64,000 bases of DNA from Bradyrhizobium mercantei (lineage in GTDB: Bacteria > Pseudomonadota > Alphaproteobacteria > Rhizobiales > Xanthobacteraceae). This document shows, in pieces, positions 37,093 to 46,796 of the stretch (its first letter is position 1; the number at the start of each line of letters is the position of its first letter). The stretch spans positions 186,001 through 250,000 of the forward strand of contig NZ_MKFI01000009.1 in NCBI RefSeq assembly GCF_001982635.1. Reading direction: 5' to 3'. Under the pieces are notes generated by a model that was given only the letters and a program-made list of their open reading frames with translations, searched no databases and was not told where the DNA came from. Both the position numbers and the translations under genes were made by a program.

Positions 37093-38475
37093 GTGAATCG
37101 GCATTTCAAAGCCCTCCATGAACGCGACATCGCTTCGGTCGTTCATCCTCAAACGAACCTGCAGAAGCACCTGACCGTGGGGCCAAGCATCATCACCCAC
37201 GGTGAAGGCATTTATGTCTACGATGAAAAGGGCAAGCGGTTCTTGGACAGTGGCGCCGCGCTCTGGTGCGCTGCCCTGGGGTTCAAGAATGAGCGCGTAG
37301 CCAAAGTGGCCTATGATGCCATGCACCAATTGCCCTATTTCCAGATTTTCCGCGGTTACTCGCATGGTCCAGCAATCGAGCTCTCCGAAAAGCTGCTCAA
37401 GATCGCGCCGGTTCCTATGTCGAAGGTTCTCCTGCAGTGCTCGGGCTCTGAAGCCAATGACACCGCCGTCAAGATGGCGTGGTACTACTGGCACGGCGTC
37501 GGCAAGCCTGATAAGCGCAAGATCATCACGCGCATGGGCAGCTATCACGGCTCAACCTGTGTCGCGATCTCGATGACCGGCAATACTAGTTATCACCGCA
37601 GTTTTGGTTTGCCATTCGATGGTTTCATCCATGTCGATGGCCTCAATTTTTATCGTACCGGGGAGCCGGGAGAGACTGAGGAGGCCTTCTCGCAGCGTCT
37701 GGCGGACAGCTTGGAGGCGACAATCCTGCGCGAAGGGCCGGATACGATTGCCGCTTTCTTTGCCGATCCGGTCCAGGGCAACGCCGGTGCGCTGCCACCG
37801 CCTAAAGGTTATTTCGAGAAAGTGCAGGCGCTGCTACGCAAGTATGACATCCTCTTCGTGGCGGATGAAGTCATCTGCGGCTTTGGTCGGACAGGCAACA
37901 TGTGGGGCAGTCAGACCTGCGGTCTAAAACCGGACATGATCACATGCGCAAAGGGCCTATCTGCCGCGATGCTGCCGATCTCGGCGCTCCTGATCAATCA
38001 GCGCGTATTTGACGTTATGGTAGGGGAAAGCGCCCGAATCGGAGCTTTCATACATGGCTTTACCTACGCCGGCCATCCCGTGGCTTCCGCAGTGGCTCTC
38101 GAAGTGCTCAAGATCTATGACGAGATTGATATCGTCTCGCGGGTGAAGTCCCTGGAGGCGCCGTTCCTCGCGATGCTTAAATCGCTGTCGGATCATCCGC
38201 TAGTCGGCGAAGGGTCGGGCGTAGGCCTTCTCGGAGGGATTGAGATCGTAGAGAGTAAGGAAACGCGCAAGAGCTTTCCGCCGCAAGCGCGCATCAACGA
38301 GATCATCGACAGGCATGCGGAGGCGAGTGGTATCATCCTTCGGACAACTCCAGCTAACCGCATTGCGTTCTCGCCCCCGCTCATCATCAGCGAAGACGAG
38401 ATCGCTGAGATGCAACGTTTAACAATGAAGGCTTTGAATGGAGCCTTGGCTGACATTCGAAGCGCAAGGTCATAA
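37093..38475 (+). CDS. Class III omega-aminotransferase
   Basis: PLP-dependent aminotransferase of 460 residues of the beta-alanine/taurine/omega-amino acid:pyruvate group. The start is GTG 37093 behind GGAGAGATCAG. SGSEANDTAVKMAWYY binds the PLP phosphate, ADEVICGFGRTG holds the ring-binding Asp, and the Schiff-base lysine is near K287 in TCAKGLSAAMLP. With HyuBA opening a ring to an omega-amino acid and an SSADH-like enzyme next door, deamination of that amino acid is the natural role, as in caprolactam degradation by Pseudomonas. Taurine or a diamine are alternatives. Confidence 0.92.
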   Translation: MNRHFKALHERDIASVVHPQTNLQKHLTVGPSIITHGEGIYVYDEKGKRFLDSGAALWCAALGFKNERVAKVAYDAMHQLPYFQIFRGYSHGPAIELSEKLLKIAPVPMSKVLLQCSGSEANDTAVKMAWYYWHGVGKPDKRKIITRMGSYHGSTCVAISMTGNTSYHRSFGLPFDGFIHVDGLNFYRTGEPGETEEAFSQRLADSLEATILREGPDTIAAFFADPVQGNAGALPPPKGYFEKVQALLRKYDILFVADEVICGFGRTGNMWGSQTCGLKPDMITCAKGLSAAMLPISALLINQRVFDVMVGESARIGAFIHGFTYAGHPVASAVALEVLKIYDEIDIVSRVKSLEAPFLAMLKSLSDHPLVGEGSGVGLLGGIEIVESKETRKSFPPQARINEIIDRHAEASGIILRTTPANRIAFSPPLIISEDEIAEMQRLTMKALNGALADIRSARS

Positions 38476-38598
38476 GCGATACAATCGACCACGCCGAGGG
38501 CGGCGAGGCATCCTGTCCAACCTGCAGGTCAAGAGTATTGGCGCTCGTTGCCTGAAGCAGGCTTAGTACCGCTCGTCAACGCGACCTAGGAGCATAAT

Positions 38599-39624
38599 TT
38601 GGATCTCCGTCAGATAAAATGCTTCGTAGCTGTGGTCGAAGAAGGCAGCGTAACAGGTGCTGCGCGACGTTTGAACGTCGTGCAGCCAGCTGTAAGCATG
38701 TCATTGCGCAAACTTGAAGACGAGTTCGGCGTTGTCCTGTTCGACCGCAGCGCACGCGGAGTTGTTGTCAGCCAGAAGGCGCGCGGTCTCTACGAGATAT
38801 GTTTGCAGATTCTGGATCACGTGGCTGCAGCGTCGGAGGTCTTACGCAGCAAGGATATCGAGGTTCCGACTAAGCTCGCTGTTGGCTCTTTGCCGTCTGG
38901 CGGATACAGCTTCATACCCACGGCGCTGAACGAAGTCGTAGGATTGTTTCCCAACTGCTGTATCACCAGCCGCCAGAGTTTCAACGAGGAATTGCTCGAC
39001 GGTGTGGCGCAAGGCCGAATCGACATTGCCGTTGTGAGCAAAATCAGGAAGCATGAGCGGCTTCCGCACGCGTACCTGGGCTCGGAACGCTTGCTCTGTG
39101 TAAGTGCCAGCGACTCAGGAATTAGCGGGATGGAGGCCATTTCGGCTGCTGAGCTGATGAAGCGGCGTCTCGTGTTGAGTCCAGTATTGCGCCGCCGCTT
39201 TGAAGATGATTTCGCCCGAGCCGGCCTGGAACTCTCGCCGGCTCTTGAGGTCGATGATGCTAGTCTGATCTTTGGAGTTCTACGCCAGCCAGGCTGGTTC
39301 TCCATCATGCCTGCAAGCGCTTTCTGCGGGATGAAATCTGGGGAGTTCTCCGTTGTTCCCATTTGTGAACCGACGATCGAACGTGACCGGTGGATCGTGT
39401 GGTCATCCGACAAGCCGCTGTCGAGTGCAGCCAAAGCGTTTGATGCAGCTATTCGAAGGTTGTTTACCGAGAGCAGGTTCGTTCGATTGTCATCCGTTAC
39501 TGAGCCGCTTCTACGACAGGCCTTACCCACTGTAGGCTCACTTCGGTCAGCAGACATGCCCCGGAAAGCTGCCTACAAGGCTAAGAGGGCTTCTTCTGTA
39601 GTATCGGCAAACGACGCAGGATAG
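38599..39624 (+). CDS. LysR-family regulator
   Basis: LysR protein of 341 residues. The start is TTG 38599, with GGAG seven bases upstream; it gives the canonical MDLRQIKCFVAVVEEGS opening. RRLNVVQPAVSMSLRKLEDEFGVVLFDR is the recognition region. The tail after residue 310 is basic and probably disordered. It stands alone between the aminotransferase gene and the 3' end of the second importer operon, so its targets are uncertain; the aminotransferase operon is the nearest candidate. Confidence 0.9.
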   Translation: MDLRQIKCFVAVVEEGSVTGAARRLNVVQPAVSMSLRKLEDEFGVVLFDRSARGVVVSQKARGLYEICLQILDHVAAASEVLRSKDIEVPTKLAVGSLPSGGYSFIPTALNEVVGLFPNCCITSRQSFNEELLDGVAQGRIDIAVVSKIRKHERLPHAYLGSERLLCVSASDSGISGMEAISAAELMKRRLVLSPVLRRRFEDDFARAGLELSPALEVDDASLIFGVLRQPGWFSIMPASAFCGMKSGEFSVVPICEPTIERDRWIVWSSDKPLSSAAKAFDAAIRRLFTESRFVRLSSVTEPLLRQALPTVGSLRSADMPRKAAYKAKRASSVVSANDAG

Positions 39625-39893
39625 CGTTGCCTAGATGCCGGATACAGGGCTGAGGCTATGATAGCGTAGCGACCAACGACGATCGCCCGTTCACGATCGC
39701 GACGTCCACGCGCTGACAAGTTGGCCTGACGGGCGCGGTATCGTCAGCTTGTGCCGTCCGTCGTCGCGGTTCATAGTGACGAGACGCGTTCACGCATTTG
39801 GCGTCGTCTAGTGCCAAGTGATGAACATCCTGCAAAGATGTTTCTTGCCGAAACTCCCGCAGAAGCGCGCCTGCACCTGCTTGAACGTCGGGG

Positions 39894-41495
39894 TCAATCC
39901 GTCTCCAGGCGGCCTGGAACGGCCGCGAAGAGGTTCTGCGTATATTCCTGCTGGGGCGCCCTGAAGATGATTTCGACCGGTCCGGCCTCAACGACCCGCC
40001 CAGATTGCATGACCATGACGGTGTCGCAAATATTTGCGGCCACCCGCAGGTCGTGCGTGATAAAAATCATCGAGAGGTTCAGCCGTCGCTTGATGTTGTC
40101 GAGAAGTTTGAGAATCTGCGCTTGAATGGATACGTCCAGGGCCGAAACGGCCTCATCTGCGATTAGCAGCTTAGGATCCATAATGAGGGCGCGCGCGATG
40201 GCGATTCGTTGTCGCTGCCCGCCGGAGAATTCGTGGGGAAACCTCGAAAGCGCTCTGCGGTCGAGGCCGACCAGTTCGATTATGGCCTCGGATTTCTCTT
40301 GGACCTTTCGCTCGGGCTCCTTGCGCAACCTCAGCCCCTCGCCGATGATCCGCCCAACATTCCAGCGAGGGTTGAGCGAGCCGTAGGGGTCCTGAAAGAC
40401 AACCTGGAAGAGATGCCGTTTGTCTCTCAACTGCGACCGGTTGAGTGCCAGCAGATCTACGTCGTCGAGCCGGATGCTGCCCTCGTCCGGTTCGGACAAT
40501 CGCAGAAGCAGACGCGCCAGCGACGATTTGCCCGATCCGGACTCGCCGACGATACCCAGTGTTTCACCCACGCCGAGCCGTAGCGAGACGTTGTCAACGG
40601 CCTTTATGGAACGGCCTCCGGGAAGCAGGTAGGCCTTCGAAAGGCTGTCGACCGCTAGAAGAGTGGTGGGCTCGAGGGCCGTCTGGCCGTCCCGGATTCT
40701 GGGCGTCAGCGAGGGGACCGCGGCCATGAGGCTCTTCGTGTAGGGATGGCTGGGAGCATGCAAAACCTCCTTGGCAGGCCCACTCTCCACGGCCCGGCCG
40801 CGCTCCATGACGATCACCCGGTCGGCGATCTCGGCGACCACGCCGAAATCGTGAGTGATGAAAAGGAGACCGGCTCGATGCCGCTCCTGAATCTGCTTCA
40901 TTAAGCGCAAGATCTGCGCTTGAGTTGTCACATCGAGCGCGGTGGTGGGTTCGTCCGCAATGATAAGCTTCGGCTCGAGGATCAGCGCCATGGCGATCAT
41001 CGCTCTCTGTCGCTGCCCGCCCGAAAGCTGATGTGGATAGGAGCGAAGAATGCGATCCGGATCGACGAGGTTGGTCTCGGCGAGAATCTCGCGCATGCGC
41101 CTCCCGCGCTCAGTCCTGCTCAGGGACGTGTGCGCAATGAGCACCTCATCGATCTGACGGCCGATGCTAAGCACCGGGTTGAGCGCCGTCATCGGCTCCT
41201 GGAAAATCATGGAGATACTGTTCCCCCTGATTTTGCGCATGCCAGCCTCGCCGAGTTGGACCAGATCCGTCCCCTCGAACAGGATCCGGCCTTGCGACAA
41301 ACGGACATGCGGCTTTGGCAATAGCTGCAGGATCGCCCGTCCAGTCAGCGACTTACCCGATCCCGACTCGCCAATGACGCACAACGTCTCACCGCGGCGC
41401 AGCGTGAAATTGAGATCGCTGACGGCATGGCGCCGGTCGGCGTCGCTCGGCAACGTAATCGCCAAATTCTGGACATCGAGGAGGGGCTCCTCCAT
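39894..41495 (-). CDS. ABC importer ATPase, fused DppD-DppF type (second system)
   Basis: Double ATPase of 533 residues starting at ATG 41495, four bases beyond the permease stop. Domain 1 has Walker A GESGSGKS and LSGGQRQRAM; domain 2 has GESGSGKS and FSGGQRQRIA; H-loops are LFITHDFGV and MIFITHDLR. The DppD/DppF family linker PSHPYTKSLMAAVP lies between. It is the last gene of an operon led by the binding protein at 45119 and is less than half identical by eye to the ATPase at 16830, so the two importers are not a recent duplication. Confidence 0.94.
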   Translation of the reverse strand: MEEPLLDVQNLAITLPSDADRRHAVSDLNFTLRRGETLCVIGESGSGKSLTGRAILQLLPKPHVRLSQGRILFEGTDLVQLGEAGMRKIRGNSISMIFQEPMTALNPVLSIGRQIDEVLIAHTSLSRTERGRRMREILAETNLVDPDRILRSYPHQLSGGQRQRAMIAMALILEPKLIIADEPTTALDVTTQAQILRLMKQIQERHRAGLLFITHDFGVVAEIADRVIVMERGRAVESGPAKEVLHAPSHPYTKSLMAAVPSLTPRIRDGQTALEPTTLLAVDSLSKAYLLPGGRSIKAVDNVSLRLGVGETLGIVGESGSGKSSLARLLLRLSEPDEGSIRLDDVDLLALNRSQLRDKRHLFQVVFQDPYGSLNPRWNVGRIIGEGLRLRKEPERKVQEKSEAIIELVGLDRRALSRFPHEFSGGQRQRIAIARALIMDPKLLIADEAVSALDVSIQAQILKLLDNIKRRLNLSMIFITHDLRVAANICDTVMVMQSGRVVEAGPVEIIFRAPQQEYTQNLFAAVPGRLETD

Positions 41496-41499
41496 GCGA

Positions 41500-42330
41500 T
41501 CAATCCTTAAGGAGAGGGTTGAGAGCATCGTTCAGCGCCTCGCCGATGATGTTGATGCATAGGACCGTGACGAGGATGGCCATACCCGGAATAGCGCAGA
41601 GCCACCATTCGGAGCGCAGGAAAGTGCGTCCCGCACCGATCATGTATCCCCAGCTAAAGGTACTCCCATCGCTCAGGCCGAGAAACGAGAGAGCAGATTC
41701 AAGCAGGATCGCCTGCGCCACCGTGAGAGACCCCATGACAATTATCGGCGCAAGGCAGTTGGGCAATATGTGCTGGAACAGGATCTGGTGATCCGGCGCT
41801 CCAAGGCATTCCGCGGCGTGCACGAATTCCCTTTGTCGCATGGACAGAAACTCAGCGCGGACGAGCCTTGCCACCGGGGGCCAGGAAACCGCGGCGACGC
41901 CGACCGCGATGGACGTCATCGAAGGCGTCAAGACCGCAACGATGACTACGGCGAAAAGAAAGGTCGGAATCGTCTGAAAAAATTCGGTACAGCGCATCAG
42001 CATATCGCCCAGCAATCCGCCGTAGTAGCCTGCGGTTGCGCCGATGAGCGTGCCCGCCAGCAACGCCGCGAGACTGGCTACCAGCGCGACGGTGAGCGAA
42101 GTTCGAGCACCGTAGATAAGACCCGCCGCGACATCCCGCCCGAGGACATCCGTTCCTAGCGGATAAGCGCCGAATGGAAGTTCGAACGGTTTAGCCACGA
42201 CGGCAGAAGGATCGTTGGGATATAGGAACGGTCCCACCAGGGCGACGAGCACGATCAGTCCGATGACGATTGTCGCGGTCGCCGCCGTCCTGTTACTGAA
42301 GAAACGTTCGGCCGTCGAGCTCATTTGCAA
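41500..42330 (-). CDS. ABC importer permease, DppC type (second system)
   Basis: Permease of 276 residues. GPFLYPNDP and YPLGTDVLGRDVAAGLIYG follow the first helix, and the ATPase docking loop reads FVHAAECLGAPDHQILFQHILPN. Six helices are expected. It lies between the DppB-type permease (3-base gap) and the ATPase. Confidence 0.93.
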   Translation of the reverse strand: MQMSSTAERFFSNRTAATATIVIGLIVLVALVGPFLYPNDPSAVVAKPFELPFGAYPLGTDVLGRDVAAGLIYGARTSLTVALVASLAALLAGTLIGATAGYYGGLLGDMLMRCTEFFQTIPTFLFAVVIVAVLTPSMTSIAVGVAAVSWPPVARLVRAEFLSMRQREFVHAAECLGAPDHQILFQHILPNCLAPIIVMGSLTVAQAILLESALSFLGLSDGSTFSWGYMIGAGRTFLRSEWWLCAIPGMAILVTVLCINIIGEALNDALNPLLKD

Positions 42331-42333
42331 TGC

Positions 42334-43302
42334 CTAGTTTAGCTGGATGCGCGGATCAACAACGGCATAGAGGACGTCGACAGCGATATTGATGAGAATG
42401 ACCATCACGGAGGAGACGATCAATATGCCCATAAGAAGGTTCAAGTCGCGCGCGAAAAGCGCCTCGTAGGCCAGCAGGCCCATCCCGGGCCAACCGAAGA
42501 CAGATTCGATGATGATCGAGCCTCCTAGCATGCTGCCGATCTGAACGCCCGCCATAGTCAGGATGGGCAAAAGCGCGTTACGCAACACATGGCCGTACAT
42601 CACCTTGCGAGGCGCAAGTCCCTTAGCTTCGGCCGTCACCACGTAGTTCATCTTAGACTGCTCCAGTAGCGAAGCGCGCATCAACCGGGTGTAGACGGCG
42701 GTGTAAAAGAGTGACAGCGACACCACCGGCAGCACAAGATGCCAGGCGATGTCCTTGACCCGCGCGAAGCCCTCATTGAAGGCCGCGACGTTTTCCATGC
42801 CGCTCGTCGGAAGCTGCCGAAAGGTGATCGAAAAGAGCAGGATGAGCATCAGACCCACCCAGAAAAGCGGAGTCGCATAACCCAGCGTGGAAATCACCGA
42901 GATGACGCGGTCAACTGGGCGGTTGACGTTACGCGCCGCCGCGATGCCGAGGGCAACCCCGGCCAGAATAGAGACGGCGAAACTAGTCAACATCAGGAGG
43001 GCGGTTGGACCCAGTCTAGACATAATAAGATCGAAGACAGGCATGTTCTGGCGGTACGAGTAGCCAAGATTCAGCGTTGCGACGTTCTTTAAGTAGCTGA
43101 ACAGCTGAAGGATCATCGGCCGTTCGAGGCCATACTGCTCGCGAAGATTCTGAACATATTCGGCGCTGCCCCCGCCCGATTCCCCCGCCATCACGGCTGC
43201 CATGTCGCCCGGGGCGAGCTTGAGCAGGAAGAAGCTGAGCGCGAAGATCAGGAGGACGGTCGGTAGGGCCTGCGCCAGTCTGCGCGTGATGAATCGTATC
43301 AT
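42334..43302 (-). CDS. ABC importer permease, DppB type (second system)
   Basis: Permease of 322 residues from ATG 43302; MIRFITRRLAQALPTVLLIFALSFFLLKLAPGD is the usual first helix with the Leu-Ala-Pro-Gly-Asp loop, so the longer open frame upstream is not needed. The docking loop is VTAEAKGLAPRKVMYGHVLRNALLPILT. A gap of about 155 bases separates it from the binding-protein gene, longer than in the first importer; I see no terminator in it. Confidence 0.92.
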   Translation of the reverse strand: MIRFITRRLAQALPTVLLIFALSFFLLKLAPGDMAAVMAGESGGGSAEYVQNLREQYGLERPMILQLFSYLKNVATLNLGYSYRQNMPVFDLIMSRLGPTALLMLTSFAVSILAGVALGIAAARNVNRPVDRVISVISTLGYATPLFWVGLMLILLFSITFRQLPTSGMENVAAFNEGFARVKDIAWHLVLPVVSLSLFYTAVYTRLMRASLLEQSKMNYVVTAEAKGLAPRKVMYGHVLRNALLPILTMAGVQIGSMLGGSIIIESVFGWPGMGLLAYEALFARDLNLLMGILIVSSVMVILINIAVDVLYAVVDPRIQLN

Positions 43303-43457
43303 GAACGAGCTTTCTCGAGGATCCGCGCCAAAGCGGTCCAATCATTGCTGCGAGCCTCCGGCGCACTGGCCGTGACGGTCACTGAACGAAATTCCGCTGC
43401 GGTTGGTTGCCAAAGTCCAGCGAGGCCGCCGTGATCGTGACTTCGCCAGCCTTCGCC

Positions 43458-45119
43458 TCAGCCGATTCCGAGCTTGGCGAAGTTGCCGTATAGTCCGAGG
43501 GGGCTAACCACAGCATCCTTGATACCTTTGGTTGTCACGGTGCTGAATGCAAGCTCCATAATCCAGACGGTCGGTGCAGCCTCGACCACCAGCTTTTGAA
43601 ACTGATGGTAAAGTTCGCCACGCTTAGCCGGGTCCGGCTCGTTCGCGGCGTGATCCATCAGCGCATCGGTTTCGGGAGTCGACCAGCGAGTCGCATTCAC
43701 GAAAACCGCGCCCGGCTTTATCGAGTTGGAATGATACTCGCGGTGCATGCCGATAACCGGATCCGCAAGGTTCGACACCCACGACAGCATCAAGTCGAAG
43801 TCGTAATCAGTGTAGGTCCGCTTCAACCAGGTCGGCACGTCCTCGTAGCGCATCTTGGCCTGGATACCGATCGCACGCAGAGCTTCGATCACGTACTCTC
43901 CGAATCGTCGCCATTCCTCCCCATACGGCGTTGGGTCGATCGTCATCTGAAAACGGACGCCGTCCTTGTTCGAAGGAAAGCCTGCTTCGTCTAGCAGTTT
44001 TTTTGCGATCTCGATCCGATCCGGAACGTTGTAATTGTGAACATCACTGGTGTAGAGGCCAGAGACCGCGAAATTCGAACTCATTGGTCCCGTCGCCACC
44101 TTTCCAAACCCGAACCAGATGTTGTCGATGATAAACTGGCGATCGAGCGCATAGGAAATCGCTTGCCTTACCTTTACTTGATCAAACGGCGCGCGCTTCG
44201 TGTTGAAATGGGCCTCAACGATCGGCGAGATCATCTCGTAGCCCTTTTCAGTCACTGCGATGTTGGGCAACTTCTTTAAGTACCGCACGTCTGAATAGTA
44301 GACAGCGCCGAAACCACCGACCTGAACCTCGCCGCTCTCCAACGCCGCGGTGCGCGTGCCCGCATCCGGAATGTAGCGAAAGACTACGCGGTCGACCTTC
44401 GGAAGACCCGGCTGCCAATATTTTTCATTCTTGTCGAGCCTTACGAACTGCCCGCGGCGCCACTCTCTGAACTTGAACGGACCGGTGCCGACGGGTGCGT
44501 TGGCTTGCTGGTTTGAGCGGATATCCGTTCCTACGAACAAATGCTTCGGCACCATCGGTGCCTCGTACCCGGACAGTGCCATGAGCATATAGGGGGCCGG
44601 CTTCGCCAACTTGAAAACAGCAGTCAGGTCGTCCGGCGCGTCGACCGCCGTGACTTCCTTGAAGTTGATCGAGCCACGTGGATGGTTCTTCTTTAACACC
44701 TCCATGATCGAAAATTGCACATCGGCGGAGGTGAACGACTTTCCGTCATGGAAGGTCACACCCTTCCGCAGTTTAAAAGTTACAGTCAGACCGTCGCGGG
44801 AAATCTCCCACGATTCCGCCAGGGACGGTACCGGCTTCAGACCAAAATCATATTCCAGTAGACCATCATAAATTTTGGTCGACACCAGACAGGTGGCGAC
44901 CGCGCTGGTCATATAGCCGGCAAGCGTCGCGACGTCAGGCTGAACAAGAGCAACGACGGTCTTTGTTTCTTGAGCCGAGGCGGCTTCGCCCAGGCCCACT
45001 CCGGCGACGAGTGCGGAGGTAACGCCGGCCAGCGCCTTCAGGACCTGACGACGATCAGTCACGCCGAAGTCGGGGGCCGGCAGAGTCGGGGGAAGGGGCG
45101 AATGAGACTCGGGTTTCAT
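43458..45119 (-). CDS. ABC solute-binding protein (family 5), Tat signal
   Basis: Family-5 periplasmic binding protein of 553 residues from ATG 45119 (another ATG at 45152 adds 11 residues). The leader has TDRRQVLKALAG, a good twin-arginine motif, then a hydrophobic stretch and a cut near ASA|QE. FKLRKGVTFHDGKSFTSADVQFS and VKVRQAISYALDRQFI are family signatures. Operator A (45185-45208) lies 66 bases upstream. It delivers ligand to the permeases at 41500 and 42334; Tat export of binding proteins in both importers is a shared oddity. Confidence 0.92.
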   Translation of the reverse strand: MKPESHSPLPPTLPAPDFGVTDRRQVLKALAGVTSALVAGVGLGEAASAQETKTVVALVQPDVATLAGYMTSAVATCLVSTKIYDGLLEYDFGLKPVPSLAESWEISRDGLTVTFKLRKGVTFHDGKSFTSADVQFSIMEVLKKNHPRGSINFKEVTAVDAPDDLTAVFKLAKPAPYMLMALSGYEAPMVPKHLFVGTDIRSNQQANAPVGTGPFKFREWRRGQFVRLDKNEKYWQPGLPKVDRVVFRYIPDAGTRTAALESGEVQVGGFGAVYYSDVRYLKKLPNIAVTEKGYEMISPIVEAHFNTKRAPFDQVKVRQAISYALDRQFIIDNIWFGFGKVATGPMSSNFAVSGLYTSDVHNYNVPDRIEIAKKLLDEAGFPSNKDGVRFQMTIDPTPYGEEWRRFGEYVIEALRAIGIQAKMRYEDVPTWLKRTYTDYDFDLMLSWVSNLADPVIGMHREYHSNSIKPGAVFVNATRWSTPETDALMDHAANEPDPAKRGELYHQFQKLVVEAAPTVWIMELAFSTVTTKGIKDAVVSPLGLYGNFAKLGIG

Positions 45120-45184
45120 GGCGCTTCCTGGTAGGTGATTGGCCGGTTTCAATGTTCCACGGCATTTCCTGCAAAGTTCGCATG

Positions 45185-45208
45185 TAGTAGCATCATTAGC
45201 AACTACTA
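45185..45208. promoter_or_regulatory. 24-bp operator A of the candidate TrmB regulon
   Basis: TAGTAG-N12-CTACTA, an inverted repeat with perfect 6-bp outer arms, lies upstream of the second importer operon. It has the same 24-base span and arms as sites at 49119, 55790 and 58648. Confidence 0.75.
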
Positions 45209-45329
45209 AAATAAGTGTCTAACCGGCGGTAGCTTCGCCGCGCTGCACGGTAACAATGAATGCACTGTGAAGAGTTCGTCGTCGAACAAACAGCTGGCGG
45301 AAGCCGAAGCCTGCTTAAAGTCTCCGCAT

Positions 45330-46796
45330 TTAGCCGCTCGATCTGGTTGCCAAAAACCGCTCGTACTTTCGATATGCTTGCAATGCCATGATCGCTTGTG
45401 GCAACTCGTCGAACGTGGGTATCCGATGCTGAAGGGCAACAGTCCGCATTCGACGACGCCAATCGTCAGCTTCATCGCTCCGATCAGACCTGAGGATCAG
45501 AAGCGTGTGCGGGCTCTTATCGTTTTTGGGAACGCGGGAGAGCATGGACTGGACGAGATTGGGCAGCAGATCTTTCACATGCCTGTATGCCATGAGCACC
45601 GGCAGGTTGAGGTGCACTAGCGTCGCGTAGGGAGAAGTGAACCGTCGGTCCACTTCCAGCAATCGGGCGATCAACCTGCCTTCCTCTTCCTTCAGCACAC
45701 TTGCTGGAACATCCATCGGGTTTTTCAGGCTGGCGCCGGGCGGCATGTCGATCTCCGCATAAGCTTCACGAGCTTGAGACTGCAACTCGGCCAGCTTGAA
45801 GCCGGCTGCATCGAGAGCGTCCGTCGCCAGGACGCTGGTGCCCCCTCCGTTGCCTAGCAGCGTCACGGTCGGCTCGTCCGCCTCCAACTTCGGGCGAAGC
45901 AACGAGCAGACCTGAAGTGCGTCGAGAAAGGCATCGAGGTTCGGTGCGAGTATGGCCCCGGTCTGACGAGCCAACGCTTCCCAAGCCTGTCGGCCCCCTC
46001 CCATCGCGCCGGTGTGAGAAACCGCCGCCTTCTGGCCCGCTTTCGAAAGTCCTCCGACCATCAGCACGACCGGCTTGCTTCCCCGATTCCGCCGGGCGAG
46101 ATCGAGGAATCGGCGGCCATCCTTGATGTCCTCCACATACATGCCGATGACCTCAGTGCCCGGGTCGGCGAGATAGTATTCGAACAGATCCGACGGCTCG
46201 ACATCGATCGAATTGCCAAGCGTGACCAACCCACTGTAGCTTAAGCCGAGATTCTGTCCGCGCAGCAGAATGTCCATACCAAGGCCGCCGCTTTGGCATG
46301 CGATGCCGATGCGCCCCCGGCTGAGTGAGGCGCCTTCTACGAAGGTATAACCGCCGCGTGGAGAATGACTCCCCATGCAATTGGGGCCGATCAATCTGGT
46401 ACCCATCTCGCGGGCGAGCGTAAGCAGCGTCTTCTCCCATGCTTCGCTCGAGCCATCTTCATTGGTCGCCATGACCTGCGCGAAACGAAGCTTCCCGCCC
46501 GTAGCGGCTAGGATGCTCTCAACTCTCTCTGCTGGGACCGTGAGATAAGCGTAGTCGACCACGCCGGGAATGTCGGCGATCCTGCCGAATGCTGGAATTC
46601 CGTCGATCACTTCTGCGTTGGGATGAACGGCGTAGATCCGACCGCCGTAGCCTGCTGTCTTCAAAGACCTAATGAAGCGGTTGCCGGCGGATGTACCCTG
46701 GGTTGACGCTCCGGCGACGGCGATGCTTTCGGGTGCGAATAACGGCCGAAAGCAATCGATGATGGATGCGAGGGCGACATCAGGTTCAGTGCTCAT
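45330..46796 (-). CDS. ADP-forming acyl-CoA synthetase, alpha (CoA-binding) subunit
   Basis: Protein of 488 residues matching the CoA-binding and succinyl-CoA-synthetase-like ligase domains of NDP-forming acyl-CoA synthetases. ESIAVAGASTQGTSAGNRFIRSL starts the Rossmann domain, GPNCMGSHSPRGGYTF and ACQSGGLGMDIL follow, and VSHTGAMGGGRQAWE carries the histidine (in VSHTG) that is phosphorylated in this family. It overlaps the ATP-grasp subunit by 4 bases. Together they would turn a carboxylic acid, ATP and CoA into acyl-CoA, ADP and phosphate. Substrate unknown. Confidence 0.9.
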   Translation of the reverse strand: MSTEPDVALASIIDCFRPLFAPESIAVAGASTQGTSAGNRFIRSLKTAGYGGRIYAVHPNAEVIDGIPAFGRIADIPGVVDYAYLTVPAERVESILAATGGKLRFAQVMATNEDGSSEAWEKTLLTLAREMGTRLIGPNCMGSHSPRGGYTFVEGASLSRGRIGIACQSGGLGMDILLRGQNLGLSYSGLVTLGNSIDVEPSDLFEYYLADPGTEVIGMYVEDIKDGRRFLDLARRNRGSKPVVLMVGGLSKAGQKAAVSHTGAMGGGRQAWEALARQTGAILAPNLDAFLDALQVCSLLRPKLEADEPTVTLLGNGGGTSVLATDALDAAGFKLAELQSQAREAYAEIDMPPGASLKNPMDVPASVLKEEEGRLIARLLEVDRRFTSPYATLVHLNLPVLMAYRHVKDLLPNLVQSMLSRVPKNDKSPHTLLILRSDRSDEADDWRRRMRTVALQHRIPTFDELPQAIMALQAYRKYERFLATRSSG

